Part shown: positions 8,840 to 17,792 of the stretch, in pieces
How the letters are laid out: every line of letters starts with the position of its first letter
Numbering within the stretch: position 1 is the first letter of the stretch
Assembly (NCBI RefSeq): GCF_024195285.1
Contig: NZ_JALHBS010000093.1
Location: 1 to 47,929 of the forward strand
Reading direction: 5' to 3'
DNA length: 47,929 nucleotides
From: Aurantimonas marianensis
GTDB lineage: Bacteria > Pseudomonadota > Alphaproteobacteria > Rhizobiales > Rhizobiaceae
The notes under the pieces: generated by a model
Database searches by the model: none
What the model was told of the DNA's origin: nothing
The model's input: the letters and a program-made list of their open reading frames with translations, nothing else
Translations under genes and position numbers: made by a program

Positions 8840-9064
8840 CTACCTGGCGATGAAATAGGCGATCGCCAGGAGCACGACAAAGCTCAGGATACCGCCGAGA
8901 AACCCGCCGCCCATCATCAAGCCCACGGTCATGCCGACGAGAATGGCGACCGTGCCGATCGTGCCCCATTTGAACATGGCGAGAAACAGAGCGTAGGTCC
9001 GCTCATGCTCGGGATAGTCCATATCGGCCGGATTGGTGGTGTCGTAATTCGGCAGTTCGGCCAC
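8840..9064 (-). CDS. aa3-type cytochrome c oxidase subunit IV
   Basis: A 74-residue protein. The N-terminal half is soluble and acidic (AELPNYDTTNPADMDYPEHE), followed by TYALFLAMFKWGTI and a hydrophobic C-terminus with two closely spaced segments. This is the bacterial small subunit IV family (COX4_pro_2) found beside aa3 oxidases of Alphaproteobacteria. It is peripheral to catalysis and the core subunits are not nearby. GTG start with a GGGAG site eight bases upstream; this start gives the usual V/M-A-E opening. Longer in-frame readings upstream have no site. Confidence 0.85.
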   Translation of the reverse strand: MAELPNYDTTNPADMDYPEHERTYALFLAMFKWGTIGTVAILVGMTVGLMMGGGFLGGILSFVVLLAIAYFIAR

Positions 9065-9298
9065 GTGGCAGCTCCCTTGTCGTCCTGTTTCTTCGGCACA
9101 TACACGATATCGCGCGGAACTGGCAATGCCACACGGACGCCTCATTCCAGCGATGCGACCATGTGAAAGCGGCTGCAATCCCGTTGGCCGCCAACCGAAT
9201 TCCGGTCACCCGCCACTTTGCGCGCTGTGCTTGACCGCATTCACGACCAGGACATGCTAGGCGCGCATCATTCTCCGGCTGGCTCGGTGGCCGGTGCG

Positions 9299-9823
9299 CT
9301 ATTGCTCGCGGCCGTCGCCGTCGATCACCGCCGCGGCGTCGGAAAAACCGAATCCTGCCCGCACCATCGCCGCCACGTCACGGTTGCGCCGTTCGGCGCG
9401 GTCACGCAGACGGTGTGGGCCAAGCCGCCGCCGCTTCGCGTAGGCGGCAGCCGCCTCGCGTTCGCTGGTTTCATCCCTGGCAAGCAGCCTCTCGACGAGG
9501 TCGCGGCCGACGCCCTTTTCCGAAAGCTTCGCAGCCACCATGCGCTTCGACGTCCCGCGCCGGCGCAGGCTCGCCAGGCGCGCCTCCGCGAATGCCTGGT
9601 CGTCGACGAGTTTCAGCTCGACGAAGCGGGCAACCGTGGCGTCGATGAGATCGCCATAGGCGGCGGCCTCCTCGCCAAGCGCGTGGCAACGCCGCATCAC
9701 CTTGCGCTCCAGCACCCGGCGCAGGTTTGCCGTGGTCGAAGCATAGCGTTCGAGATAATGCGCCGCCGCCCGGAACAGCCATTCGGGCGTGACCGGCTTC
9801 GGCTTGGGAGGCCGCTTGTCCAT
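9299..9823 (-). CDS. recX: Regulatory protein RecX
   Basis: A 174-residue basic, helical protein with RecX repeats: ALHYL-like AAAHYLERYASTTANLRRVL at about residue 20, then DDQAFAEARLASLRRRGTSKR and a third repeat around RRLGPHRLRDRAERRNRDVA. RecX binds RecA filaments and limits their extension. recA is not in the window, which is common in Alphaproteobacteria. The ATG has an AGGACGG site a few bases upstream. Length is within the family range. Confidence 0.88.
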   Translation of the reverse strand: MDKRPPKPKPVTPEWLFRAAAHYLERYASTTANLRRVLERKVMRRCHALGEEAAAYGDLIDATVARFVELKLVDDQAFAEARLASLRRRGTSKRMVAAKLSEKGVGRDLVERLLARDETSEREAAAAYAKRRRLGPHRLRDRAERRNRDVAAMVRAGFGFSDAAAVIDGDGREQ

Positions 9824-10040
9824 GCCGTCCTATACGAAGACCGGCTGTTCTGGCGCAATGGGCATCGGAGACCCGCATCGTTTCGAAATGGAGAAGCGAT
9901 TTTCGGTTGGAACGGTGCCGCTCTTTAAAGCTGACGGCGCCAAAACTGACGGCGCCGCGCCCGAGCTCCCCGGACCGGAAGCTTGGCGCGGCGCACCGTG
10001 ATGTCAGACGATGTCTGATTTTCCGCTTTGCTCAGCTTGT

Positions 10041-10220
10041 TCAGCACGCGTTACCAGCTGCTTGCCGCCCGGATTTTTCCGTCGCATCGAGGCGCCGCAA
10101 CTGTTCCCGCAGCGGCGCCGGTATGCTCTCGCAAACCGCAAATGTGGGAAGATTCCGCAGATGGCGCGAGACTTCCGCCTGGCGACTTCGATTGACGATC
10201 GTTCTTGCCAGTTCAGACAT
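10041..10220 (-). CDS. NepR-like anti-sigma factor (small protein)
   Basis: A 59-residue frame with a good ribosome site (GGGGAAAGG, eight bases before ATG). It reads MSELARTIVNRSRQAEVSRH, then a 25-residue core LRNLPTFAVCESIPAPLREQ followed by LRRLD. From memory, the NepR core runs LR-x6-V-x-E-x-V/I-P-x6-L-x2-LD, and every one of those positions and spacings is present here. NepR holds the general-stress sigma factor EcfG inactive until phosphorylated PhyR titrates it. No phyR or ecfG is near, so this would be an isolated copy. An EcfG-like promoter lies about 50 bases upstream. The call rests on pattern spacing and size; an unrelated small helical protein is the alternative. Confidence 0.6.
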   Translation of the reverse strand: MSELARTIVNRSRQAEVSRHLRNLPTFAVCESIPAPLREQLRRLDATEKSGRQAAGNAC

Positions 10221-10271
10221 TGAAATACCTTTCCCCTGCCGGATAAGACTGGGTTCCGTTGCTGACTAAGA

Positions 10272-10297
10272 AACTGCCAAGCACGTCAAAAAGTTCC
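10272..10297 (-). promoter_or_regulatory. EcfG-like general stress promoter
   Basis: On the minus strand GGAAC (10293-10297) is followed after exactly 17 bases by AGTT (10272-10275). The alphaproteobacterial EcfG consensus is GGAAC-N16/17-CGTT, so the match differs at one base. It points at the NepR-like small gene, with about 50 bases to its ATG. EcfG commonly drives its own regulators. Confidence 0.5.
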
Positions 10298-10516
10298 GAG
10301 AAACCGCCATAAAAGTTCGAATGACGCTGCGTCAGATCCGGCGAACGGTCGGTGCAGCGATCTGCCGCTCGCGCGGATGTAAAATTCTGGCGCCACATCG
10401 ACAGAAAAAGCCGTCTCCGCGTAAGTTTCAGCTTGCGTGATCGCCGACGCTCATGTGGGGTTTCCACCGGCTTCGCTTAAGCCGCGACATCATCAGAAAT
10501 GGCTATGGGCACCCGC

Positions 10517-11362
10517 ATGACGTCCTTGTCCCGCCGACATCAGACTTTCCAGAATCTCCATCAGGCTGGCTGTTTCGTCATACCCAATCCTTGGGATGCC
10601 GGTTCGGCCCGCATGATGGCCGCTGCGGGCGCCAAGGCGCTCGCCACCACGTCGGCCGGTTTCGCCTTCACACTCGGCCGGCCCGATATGGGCCACGTGA
10701 CGCGTGACGAGGCGCTCGCCCATGCCGAAACGATCGTCGCGGCGACCGGTCTGCCGGTCTCGGGCGATCTGGAAAACGGCTTCGCCGACGAGCCCGACGC
10801 TGTCGCCCATACGATCCGATTGGCTGCCGAGGCCGGGCTGTCGGGCGGCTCCATCGAGGATACGCGGATGGCGCCGGGAAACCCCTCCTACCCGTTCGAT
10901 CTTGCCGTCGAGCGCATCCGCGCCGCGGCCTCGGCCGTCTCCGCGCTGGGCCGTCCCTTCGTTCTGTGCGCCCGTGCGGACGGTGTGATGAACGGCAGTT
11001 ACGACCTGGACGAGGCGATCCGCCGCCTGAAGGCTTTCGAGGCGGCGGGCGCCGATCTTCTCTACGTTCCGGCGCCGCCGGGGGTCGACGAATTGCGCCG
11101 GGTGCTGGGCGCCGTGTCAAAGCCGGTCAACGCGCTCGCCGCCGGGCCGCTGCGCCGCCTGTCCGTCACCGAATTCGCCGCGCTCGGCGTCCGGCGCATT
11201 TCGCTGGGCTCGACGCTGGCCCGCGTGACCCATGCGGTGATCCGCGATGGCATGCGCGAAATCCTCGCCGAGGGCCGATTCGCCGGCCTCGAATCCGCAG
11301 CTTCGGCAGCCGAGATCGACGCGATGCTCAAGGCGGGCGCCGGCTTGACCGACGCGATCTGA
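10517..11362 (+). CDS. Isocitrate lyase / PEP mutase family protein
   Basis: A 281-residue TIM-barrel enzyme of the ICL/PEPM superfamily. Signatures: VIPNPWDAGSARMMAAAGAK, ATTSAGFAFTLGRPD, then GLPVSGDLENGFAD (metal-binding acidic loop), GGSIEDTRM, and LCARADGVM. Members cleave or decarboxylate short-chain acids (2-methylisocitrate, oxaloacetate, petal-death lyases). The active-site loop Cys of true isocitrate lyases (KKCGH) is absent, so a small lyase or oxaloacetate-decarboxylase-like activity is more likely. The start follows homologues that open shortly before the RxxF segment; an in-frame ATG at 10499 is an alternative. Neither has a clear ribosome site. It converges on the ferredoxin oxidoreductase gene. 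Confidence 0.78.
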   Translation: MTSLSRRHQTFQNLHQAGCFVIPNPWDAGSARMMAAAGAKALATTSAGFAFTLGRPDMGHVTRDEALAHAETIVAATGLPVSGDLENGFADEPDAVAHTIRLAAEAGLSGGSIEDTRMAPGNPSYPFDLAVERIRAAASAVSALGRPFVLCARADGVMNGSYDLDEAIRRLKAFEAAGADLLYVPAPPGVDELRRVLGAVSKPVNALAAGPLRRLSVTEFAALGVRRISLGSTLARVTHAVIRDGMREILAEGRFAGLESAASAAEIDAMLKAGAGLTDAI

Positions 11363-11406
11363 TAGGGCGGGTGAATCAGCCCCGTCGTGGAAATGCTCGT
11401 CCGCCT

Positions 11407-14400
11407 CTACTCCGCCGCCTCCGCCACGTACAGCGCGCCGGCAAAGGCCGCCTCGGCCTCCTTGCGCCGCGTCCGGGCCCGCTCGGCGAAGCCGCGGCGG
11501 ACGATTCCGAACCCCTTCAGCGTCTCCGGCCAACGGGCCAGTTCTACCGCGGCGTCGTAATTACCCGGTTGCAGCCCCGCAAGAATGCGATCGAGGCTCG
11601 CCTCGTAAAGCGCCCGTTCGTCCCGTTCGGCCCTGCGCTCGGCTGACCAGCGGAAGGGGTCGAGCGGGGAACCGCGCAACCGTTTCATTGCCGCCAGCAG
11701 TTTGAATGCGGTCATCATCCACGGCCCGAAAGCGCGTTTTTTCGGCCGGCCGTTCGGCCCGCCCTCGCCCATGATCGGCGGCGCCAGATGGAACTCCAGC
11801 CGGTCGTATCCGGAGAAACGCTCGCCGAGCTGCGCGGCGAAGCTCCCATCGGTGTAAAGCCGCGCCACCTCGTATTCGTCCTTGGCGGCCATCATCCGGT
11901 AGAGCTGCCGCGCCGCCGCGTCCGTCAGCTCACTGCGGTTCGGTGCGATCTTGGCTTCCGCAGCCCGGATCGCCGCGATGCGGTTTCGATAGGTCTCCGC
12001 ATAGGCGTCGTTCTGATAGGCGGCGAGATCCGTCGCGCGCCGCGCGATCGCCTCGTCCAGGGTTTCGGAAAGACGCCTGTGGCCGAGCCCGGACGATGCG
12101 GGCTCGGCTTCCGCCGCCGGACTGTTCGCCGGATCGTGGGCGATCGCCCGCCCCCATTCGAAGGCGGCGAGATTGGCCTCCACCGCGACGCCGTTCATCT
12201 CCAGCGCACGCCGGATCGCGGCGCGCGATACCGGCAGCGCACCGGTCTGCCAGGCCAGGCCCAGCATGAGCATGTTGGCGAAGATGGCGTCGCCGAACAG
12301 CGCGACCGCAATCTTGTCGGCATCCGCCACATGGGTGCGCTCAGCGCCGGCCGCCTCGCTCAAGGCCGTCAGCACCCGCCGCGTCGGAAACGAGAAATCG
12401 ACATTGTGGGTGAATTCGCCGGACAGCGTCTCGTGGCTGTTGACGATCACTTCGGTCTCGCCCTGGCTGATCGCCGAACGGACCTTGGCGGACGCGGCCG
12501 TCACCATGTCGCAGCCGATGATCAGCCGCGCATCGCCCGCCGCGATCCGGATCGACTTGACGTCGTCCGGGGTCGGCGCGATCCGCACATGGCTCATCAC
12601 TGCGCCGCCCTTTTGCGCCAGCCCGGCCATGTCGATGATGCCGGCGCCCTTGCCGTCGAGATGCGCCGCCATGCCGATGATCGCGCCGATGGTGACGACG
12701 CCGGTGCCGCCGACACCGGTGATGATCACCCCCATCGATCGATCGAGTTCGGCGAAAGCGGGCTCCGGCACGTCGGGAGCGGCGGCCTTGCGACGCTCGC
12801 CCTTCTTCAACTGGCCGCCATGCACCGTCACGAAGGACGGGCAGAACCCCTCAAGGCAGGAGAAGTCCTTGTTGCAAGCCGACTGATCGATCTGCCGCTT
12901 GCGCCCGAACTCGGTCTCGACCGCTGTTACCGCGACGCAATTGGACTGGACGCCACAATCGCCGCAGCCCTCGCAGACCCGCTCGTTGATGACGACCCGC
13001 TTGTCCGGATCGGGAAACTTGCCGCGCTTGCGGCGGCGGCGCTTCTCGGCGGCGCAGGTCTGGTCGTAGATCAGCACCGTCAGCCCGTCGGTCGCGGCCA
13101 GATCGCGCTGCACCGCATCGAGTTCGGAGCGGTGATGGATCGTCGCGCTCGCCGGTAGCCGCGCATCGCCCCGGTGCTTGTCGGGGTCGTCGGAGACGAT
13201 GGCAAGCTTCTTCGCGCCCTCGCCGGTCACCTGCGCGGCGATCGCCGCGACGGTCAGCCCGCCCTCGTGCGGCTGCCCGCCGGTCATCGCGACGGCGTCG
13301 TTGTAGAGGATCTTGTAGGTAAGGTTGGCGCCGGAGGCCGCCGCCGCCCGCAGCGCCAGCGCGCCGGAATGATTGTAGGTGCCGTCGCCGAGATTTTGAA
13401 ACACGTGGCCGCGGGTCGAGAAGTGGTGCTCGCCGACCCAGTTGGCGCCCTCGCCGCCCATCTGGGTGAAGCCTTCCGTCGCGCGATCCATCCACAGCGC
13501 CATGTAGCTGCAGCCGATGCCGGCATAGGCGCGCGAGCCCTCCGGAACCCGCGTCGAGGTGTTATGCGGACAGCCGGCGCAGAAATACGGCGTGCGAACT
13601 GCGATCTCGGACATCGTCCCGGAAGTTGCCGCCAGGGCTTCGAGACTCGCCAACCGCGCGCCGATCTGCTCCTGCGGTGTCCGCGCCATGATCCGGCTGC
13701 CGATGGCCACCGCGATGTCGTTGGCGTCGAGCGACGCCTTCGGCGAGAATAGCGTCTTTCCCTGTTCGTCCGCCTTGCCGACGATCGCGGGCGCATTGGC
13801 CGCCCCGTAGAGGATTTCCTTGATCTGTGGCTCGACCAGACCGCGTTTTTCCTCGACCACGATCACCTGGTCGAGCCCGTCGGCGAAACGGCGGATAAAA
13901 TCGGCGTCGAGCGGCCAGGGAACGCCGATCTTGCCGAGCCGGATGCCGAAATTCGCCGCCGCCACCTCGTCGATACCGAGGCTCGACAGCGCCTGCTCGA
14001 CGTCGAGCCAGGATTTGCCCAGCGACAGGATGCCGATCTTCGCGCTCTGCCCGCCCGAATGGGCGATCCGGTCGAGCCGGTTCGCGGCAAGGAAAGCGCG
14101 CGCGGCTGGCAGCTTGAAGTCGTGGAGCAGCGCCTCCTGCTCCAGCGGATGGGCGGCGCGGCGAATGTTGAGCCCGCCCGGCGGCATGTCGAATTCGGGC
14201 AAAGTAACGGCGACCCGATCGAAATCGGAGCGCACCGTCGCGGTCGATTCGATGTTGTCCTTGACGCATTTCATCGCCGTCCACAGGCCCGAAAAACGCG
14301 ACAGGGCGAAGGCGACAAGGCCGTAGTCGAGGATCTCCTGGACGCCGGCCGGGTTGAAGATCGGGATCATCGCGTCGACGAAGGCGAATTCCGACTGATG

Positions 14401-14868
14401 CGCCGTGGTCGAGGATTCGCAGGTGTGATCGTCGCCCATCAGCGCGAGGACGCCGCCGTTTCTCGAGGTGCCCGCCAGATTGGCGTGACGGAACGCGTCG
14501 CCGGAGCGGTCGACGCCCGGTCCCTTGCCGTACCAGATACCGAAGACGCCATCATGACGGCCCTCGCCGCGGATCTCAGCCTGCTGCGTGCCCCACAGCG
14601 CCGTCGCCGCCAGATCCTCGTTCAGCCCCGGCTCGAAAACGATCTTGTGGCGCTCAAGCAACGCTTTGGCCCGGGCGAACTGCTGGTCGAGGCCGCCGAG
14701 CGGCGAACCGCGATAACCAGTCACGTAAGCCGCCGTATCGAGACCCGCGAGCCGGTCACGCTCCGCCTGCATCAGCGCCAGACGCACGATCGCCTGCGTC
14801 CCGGACAGGAAGACGTTCGGAACGGTAAGATCGTACTTGTCGTCCAGCGAAACCGAGCGGTCGATCAT
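11407..14868 (-). CDS. Indolepyruvate ferredoxin oxidoreductase, fused subunits
   Basis: A 1153-residue single-chain form of IorA+IorB. It decarboxylates aryl or branched 2-oxoacids to acyl-CoA using TPP, FeS clusters and ferredoxin. The N-terminal pyrimidine domain has YRGSPLGGLDQQF and LNEDLAATALWGTQQAE. The TPP-binding domain (about residues 430-530) has GIGCSYMALWMD and GDGTYNHSGALALRAA. A cysteine cluster near residues 632-675 (CEGCGDCGVQSNC, then CNKDFSCLEGFC) would hold 4Fe-4S centres. The gamma domain starts VIITGVGGTGVVTIGAIIG near residue 710. The ATG has a GGGAGG site. Fused forms serve aerobic amino-acid breakdown in Proteobacteria. The neighbouring 2-oxoacid transport genes fit that role. 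Confidence 0.93.
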   Translation of the reverse strand: MIDRSVSLDDKYDLTVPNVFLSGTQAIVRLALMQAERDRLAGLDTAAYVTGYRGSPLGGLDQQFARAKALLERHKIVFEPGLNEDLAATALWGTQQAEIRGEGRHDGVFGIWYGKGPGVDRSGDAFRHANLAGTSRNGGVLALMGDDHTCESSTTAHQSEFAFVDAMIPIFNPAGVQEILDYGLVAFALSRFSGLWTAMKCVKDNIESTATVRSDFDRVAVTLPEFDMPPGGLNIRRAAHPLEQEALLHDFKLPAARAFLAANRLDRIAHSGGQSAKIGILSLGKSWLDVEQALSSLGIDEVAAANFGIRLGKIGVPWPLDADFIRRFADGLDQVIVVEEKRGLVEPQIKEILYGAANAPAIVGKADEQGKTLFSPKASLDANDIAVAIGSRIMARTPQEQIGARLASLEALAATSGTMSEIAVRTPYFCAGCPHNTSTRVPEGSRAYAGIGCSYMALWMDRATEGFTQMGGEGANWVGEHHFSTRGHVFQNLGDGTYNHSGALALRAAAASGANLTYKILYNDAVAMTGGQPHEGGLTVAAIAAQVTGEGAKKLAIVSDDPDKHRGDARLPASATIHHRSELDAVQRDLAATDGLTVLIYDQTCAAEKRRRRKRGKFPDPDKRVVINERVCEGCGDCGVQSNCVAVTAVETEFGRKRQIDQSACNKDFSCLEGFCPSFVTVHGGQLKKGERRKAAAPDVPEPAFAELDRSMGVIITGVGGTGVVTIGAIIGMAAHLDGKGAGIIDMAGLAQKGGAVMSHVRIAPTPDDVKSIRIAAGDARLIIGCDMVTAASAKVRSAISQGETEVIVNSHETLSGEFTHNVDFSFPTRRVLTALSEAAGAERTHVADADKIAVALFGDAIFANMLMLGLAWQTGALPVSRAAIRRALEMNGVAVEANLAAFEWGRAIAHDPANSPAAEAEPASSGLGHRRLSETLDEAIARRATDLAAYQNDAYAETYRNRIAAIRAAEAKIAPNRSELTDAAARQLYRMMAAKDEYEVARLYTDGSFAAQLGERFSGYDRLEFHLAPPIMGEGGPNGRPKKRAFGPWMMTAFKLLAAMKRLRGSPLDPFRWSAERRAERDERALYEASLDRILAGLQPGNYDAAVELARWPETLKGFGIVRRGFAERARTRRKEAEAAFAGALYVAEAAE

Positions 14869-15272
14869 GAAGCGAAGGTCCTCCCAAACCGGACGCCCGC
14901 CGCGCCCGCGGCCGCCGTCCCCAGCGCTTTGTCTTCCTTACCGTTTTGAGGCGTGACGGGGCCGAGGTCAAAGGTTTTTCCTCGGTTTTCCCATGGTGAG
15001 CCGGCGAGCGCGCGCGATATCCCACTCCGCGGCATAACGACCCGTGGCCGCAAGGCGGGAGACGCCGCGCGCCGGGTGGCGTCTCGCGCCCTTGCACAAG
15101 AACTGGAAATTACCTAACCACGACAGACTTCCCGACGCGGAAACTCGGCATCAGACTGGCGGGGCGCGACATGATCGGCGGCGTCCGGAACGGGATGGAA
15201 TGGCGTTTCTTCGCCGCGTTGGAACGCAAACGCGACGGAAGCATCCGGGGGCACCAGGGGAGGCCAGGCCGA
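14869..15272. other. Divergent intergenic region, IOR gene / dctQM
   Basis: About 400 bases between divergent transcription units. It has an eight-bp inverted repeat GAGACGCC/GGCGTCTC (15059-15066 and 15078-15085, 11-base spacer), which could be an operator or a leader hairpin. On the minus strand TTGACC near 14970 is a possible -35 for the oxidoreductase gene. I found no coding frame with a plausible product; frames upstream of the dctQ start lack a ribosome site. Confidence 0.35.
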
Positions 15273-15890
15273 ATGTCGGCGCTCTTGTCCTTTTCGCGAG
15301 GTGTCGATCGCGTCACGACCTTCCTCGGGCGGGCCGTTTCGTGGCTCGTCCTCGTGGCCGTTCTGGTCAGCGCCGGCAACGCGGTGATGCGCAAGGCGTT
15401 CGACATGAGCTCCAACGCCTGGCTCGAACTGCAATGGTACCTGTTCGGCGCGGTTTTTCTCCTGGCTGCCGCCTGGACGCTCAAGGTCAACGAGCACGTG
15501 CGCATCGATGTCGTCGCGGCGCATCTGTCCAAGCGCACGCGCGACTGGATCGATCTCGTCTGCCATATCCTGTTCCTGCTGCCCTTTGCCGGGCTGATGG
15601 TCTATCTCGCCATTCCCTACGTCCAGCTCTCATACCGCCAGCAGGAGGTGTCTGCGAATGCCGGCGGCCTGATCATCTGGCCGGCCAAGGCGCTGATTCT
15701 CGCGGGCTTCATCCTTCTTCTCGCCCAGGCGCTCTCCGAGATCATCAAACGGATCGCCGTCATTCGCGGCGTGATCGAGGAACCCTCGCCACGCCACGAT
15801 CTACCGCCCGCTGTCGAGGACGTGCTCGAGATGGAAGACGCCGGAATTCCGGGCGCAAAGGAAGACCAGCGGGCACGCCGCCATGATTGA
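15273..15890 (+). CDS. dctQ: TRAP transporter small permease (DctQ family)
   Basis: A 205-residue protein with four predicted membrane helices. Helix 1 is AVSWLVLVAVLVSAGNAVMR, helix 2 WYLFGAVFLLAAAWTLKVNE, followed by the family motif EHVRIDVV, then helices near residues 95-115 and 130-150. DctQ partners the large permease in sodium-driven uptake of organic acids. The C-terminus is a soluble acidic tail. ATG chosen for the GGGGAGG site upstream; the frame is open for another 34 codons with no site. Its stop overlaps the dctM start by eight bases, so the two are translationally coupled. Confidence 0.9.
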   Translation: MSALLSFSRGVDRVTTFLGRAVSWLVLVAVLVSAGNAVMRKAFDMSSNAWLELQWYLFGAVFLLAAAWTLKVNEHVRIDVVAAHLSKRTRDWIDLVCHILFLLPFAGLMVYLAIPYVQLSYRQQEVSANAGGLIIWPAKALILAGFILLLAQALSEIIKRIAVIRGVIEEPSPRHDLPPAVEDVLEMEDAGIPGAKEDQRARRHD

Positions 15891-17703
15891 GTTCATAGCC
15901 CACAACCTCGCGCCGATCATGTTCGTCAGCGTCATGGCGATGCTGCTGCTAGGCTATCCCGTCGCCTTCACCCTCGCCGCGGGCGGGCTGTTCTACTTCG
16001 TTGTCGGCGTCGAGTTCTCCGAACTGTCGCCTCAAATCACGCTCTTCTGGAATCTGCTCGGCGCCCAACCCGACCGGGTCTTCGGGATCATGTCGAACGA
16101 CACGCTGCTGGCCGTGCCGTTCTTCACGTTCATGGGCCTGGTTCTCGAACGATCGCGCATGGCCGAGGATCTTCTGGAGACGATCGGCCAGCTTTTCGGC
16201 CCGGTGCGCGGCGGCCTCGGCTACGCCGCGGTGCTGGTCGGCGCGCTGCTTGCCGCCACCACCGGCGTCGTCGCCGCATCGGTTATCGCCATGGGGCTGA
16301 TCTCGCTGCCGATCATGCTGCGCTACGGCTACGACCGGTCGTTCGCGACCGGCACGATCGCCGCCTCCGGCACGCTCGCGCAAATCGTTCCGCCGTCGCT
16401 GGTCCTCATCGTCATGGCCGACCAGCTCGGCCGCTCGGTCGGCGACATGTATGTCGGCGCGCTCTATCCGGCGCTGCTGATGATCGGGCTGTATCTTCTC
16501 TACACCTTCGCGGTGACGATCGTGCGGCCGCATGCGGCGCCGGCGCTGCCGCCCGAGGCGCGCACGCTCGGCGGCGGTGTCCGGTCGCTGATCGCCATAC
16601 TGCTCGCGGCGGCCATCATCACCGTGGTGACCTGGTACACGGTCTTTGCCGGTTTTCGCGATGAAGTCCGTGACGTCTGGGCGATGACCACGGGTGTGGG
16701 CGTCGCCTACGCTGTCGCGTTGTTGAATCGCGCTTTCGGTCTTGGCCTGTTGTCGCGGCTGGCCCAGCAGGTCGTCATCGTGCTGATCCCGCCGCTAGCG
16801 CTGATCTTTCTCGTTCTCGGCACGATCTTTCTCGGAATCGCAACGCCCACCGAGGGCGGCGCGATGGGTGCGACCGGCGCGCTCGTCATGGCCTTCGCCA
16901 AGGGTCGGCTTTCGCTCCGGGTACTGACGCAAGCGCTGGAGTCCACCGCCAAGCTGTCGGCCTTCGTGCTCTTCATCCTGATCGGGGCGCGGGTCTTCGG
17001 CCTGACCTTTTACGGCATCAACGGCAATATCTGGATCGAGGAGCTGCTGCTGGCGATCCCCGGGGACGAATACGGATTTCTGATCGCCGTCTCTATCCTC
17101 ATCTTCATTCTCGGCTGCTTCCTCGATTTCTTCGAGATCGCGTTCATCCTGATCCCCCTGCTTGCCCCTGTCGCCGAGAAACTCGGCATCGACCTGATCT
17201 GGTTCGGCGTCCTCATCGGCATCAACCTGCAGACCTCCTTTCTGACGCCGCCCTTCGGTTTCTCGCTGTTCTATCTGCGCTCGATCGCGCCGACCGGCGA
17301 GTGGTTCGACAAGGTCACGGGCCGCACGCTCGCGGGGGTGAGCACACCGGCGATCTACAAGGGGGCGCTGCCGTTCATTCTCATCAACGCGCTGATGATC
17401 GCCATCGTCATGGCATTTCCCGGGCTGGTCACGCGGTACAAGGGTGACGTCAGGCCGCCGATGGATCCGGCGGAGTTCCGACTGCAAATCCCCACTTTCG
17501 GGGGCGAAGGCGGCATGAGCCTGCCGCCGCTCGGCGGCACTTCGGGCTCTGGCCAGACCACCAACGATGCGTTCGGTTTGCCGCCGCTCGGGCTGCCCGG
17601 TACTCCCCCGGGAGCGGGGCCATCACCCGACGCGAGCGCCCCCGCGCCGCCGAGCGAAGGGAACGCACCGGTCGATCTCTCGCAGCCGCCGGCGTTTCAA
17701 TAG
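15883..17703 (+). CDS. dctM: TRAP transporter large permease (DctM family), with extended tail
   Basis: A 606-residue protein. The TRAP large-permease pattern is clear: LLGYPVAFTLAAGGLFYFVV, the NDTLLAVPFFTFMGLVLERS motif, RGGLGYAAVLVGALLAATTG, GTLAQIVPPSLVLIVMADQL, and the second half with GIATPTEGGAMGATGALVMA and PPFGFSLFYLRSIAP. Classical DctM is near 430 residues. This one has an extra membrane region around 225-290 and a Pro/Gly/Ser-rich tail of roughly 80 residues after the last helix. The large form is usual for systems using TakP-like binding proteins. It would carry 2-oxoacids or similar, as inferred from the two binding proteins nearby. Confidence 0.92.
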   Translation: MIEFIAHNLAPIMFVSVMAMLLLGYPVAFTLAAGGLFYFVVGVEFSELSPQITLFWNLLGAQPDRVFGIMSNDTLLAVPFFTFMGLVLERSRMAEDLLETIGQLFGPVRGGLGYAAVLVGALLAATTGVVAASVIAMGLISLPIMLRYGYDRSFATGTIAASGTLAQIVPPSLVLIVMADQLGRSVGDMYVGALYPALLMIGLYLLYTFAVTIVRPHAAPALPPEARTLGGGVRSLIAILLAAAIITVVTWYTVFAGFRDEVRDVWAMTTGVGVAYAVALLNRAFGLGLLSRLAQQVVIVLIPPLALIFLVLGTIFLGIATPTEGGAMGATGALVMAFAKGRLSLRVLTQALESTAKLSAFVLFILIGARVFGLTFYGINGNIWIEELLLAIPGDEYGFLIAVSILIFILGCFLDFFEIAFILIPLLAPVAEKLGIDLIWFGVLIGINLQTSFLTPPFGFSLFYLRSIAPTGEWFDKVTGRTLAGVSTPAIYKGALPFILINALMIAIVMAFPGLVTRYKGDVRPPMDPAEFRLQIPTFGGEGGMSLPPLGGTSGSGQTTNDAFGLPPLGLPGTPPGAGPSPDASAPAPPSEGNAPVDLSQPPAFQ

Positions 17704-17732
17704 GTCGGCCGACCTTACAGCGCGCAGAAGAA

Positions 17733-17763
17733 AAGGCCCGGAACGGTTGTCGTCCCGAGCCTT
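17733..17763. terminator. Hairpin between convergent dctM and TRAP binding-protein genes
   Basis: AAGGCCCGGAACG pairs with CGTCCCGAGCCTT across a five-base loop, 11 of 13 positions matching. It lies centrally between convergent genes and has A and T runs at its base, so it may work in both directions. Confidence 0.45.
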
Positions 17764-17792
17764 GATGGTTTCGCCGCAGCTGCGCCTCTCGC

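Noticed and set aside
9956-10020. Short direct repeat CTGACGGCGCC and the dyad TCAGAC-GAT-GTCTGA after the NepR-like gene
   Set aside because: Too short and isolated to call as a repeat array or terminator; no U-tract in the direction of the gene.
9907-10269. Plus-strand frame across the NepR-like gene
   Set aside because: No ribosome site and poor codon composition; the minus-strand small frame in the same place has both.
11788-13158. Long plus-strand frame opposite the indolepyruvate oxidoreductase
   Set aside because: Antisense shadow; the opposite strand carries all conserved motifs of the enzyme.
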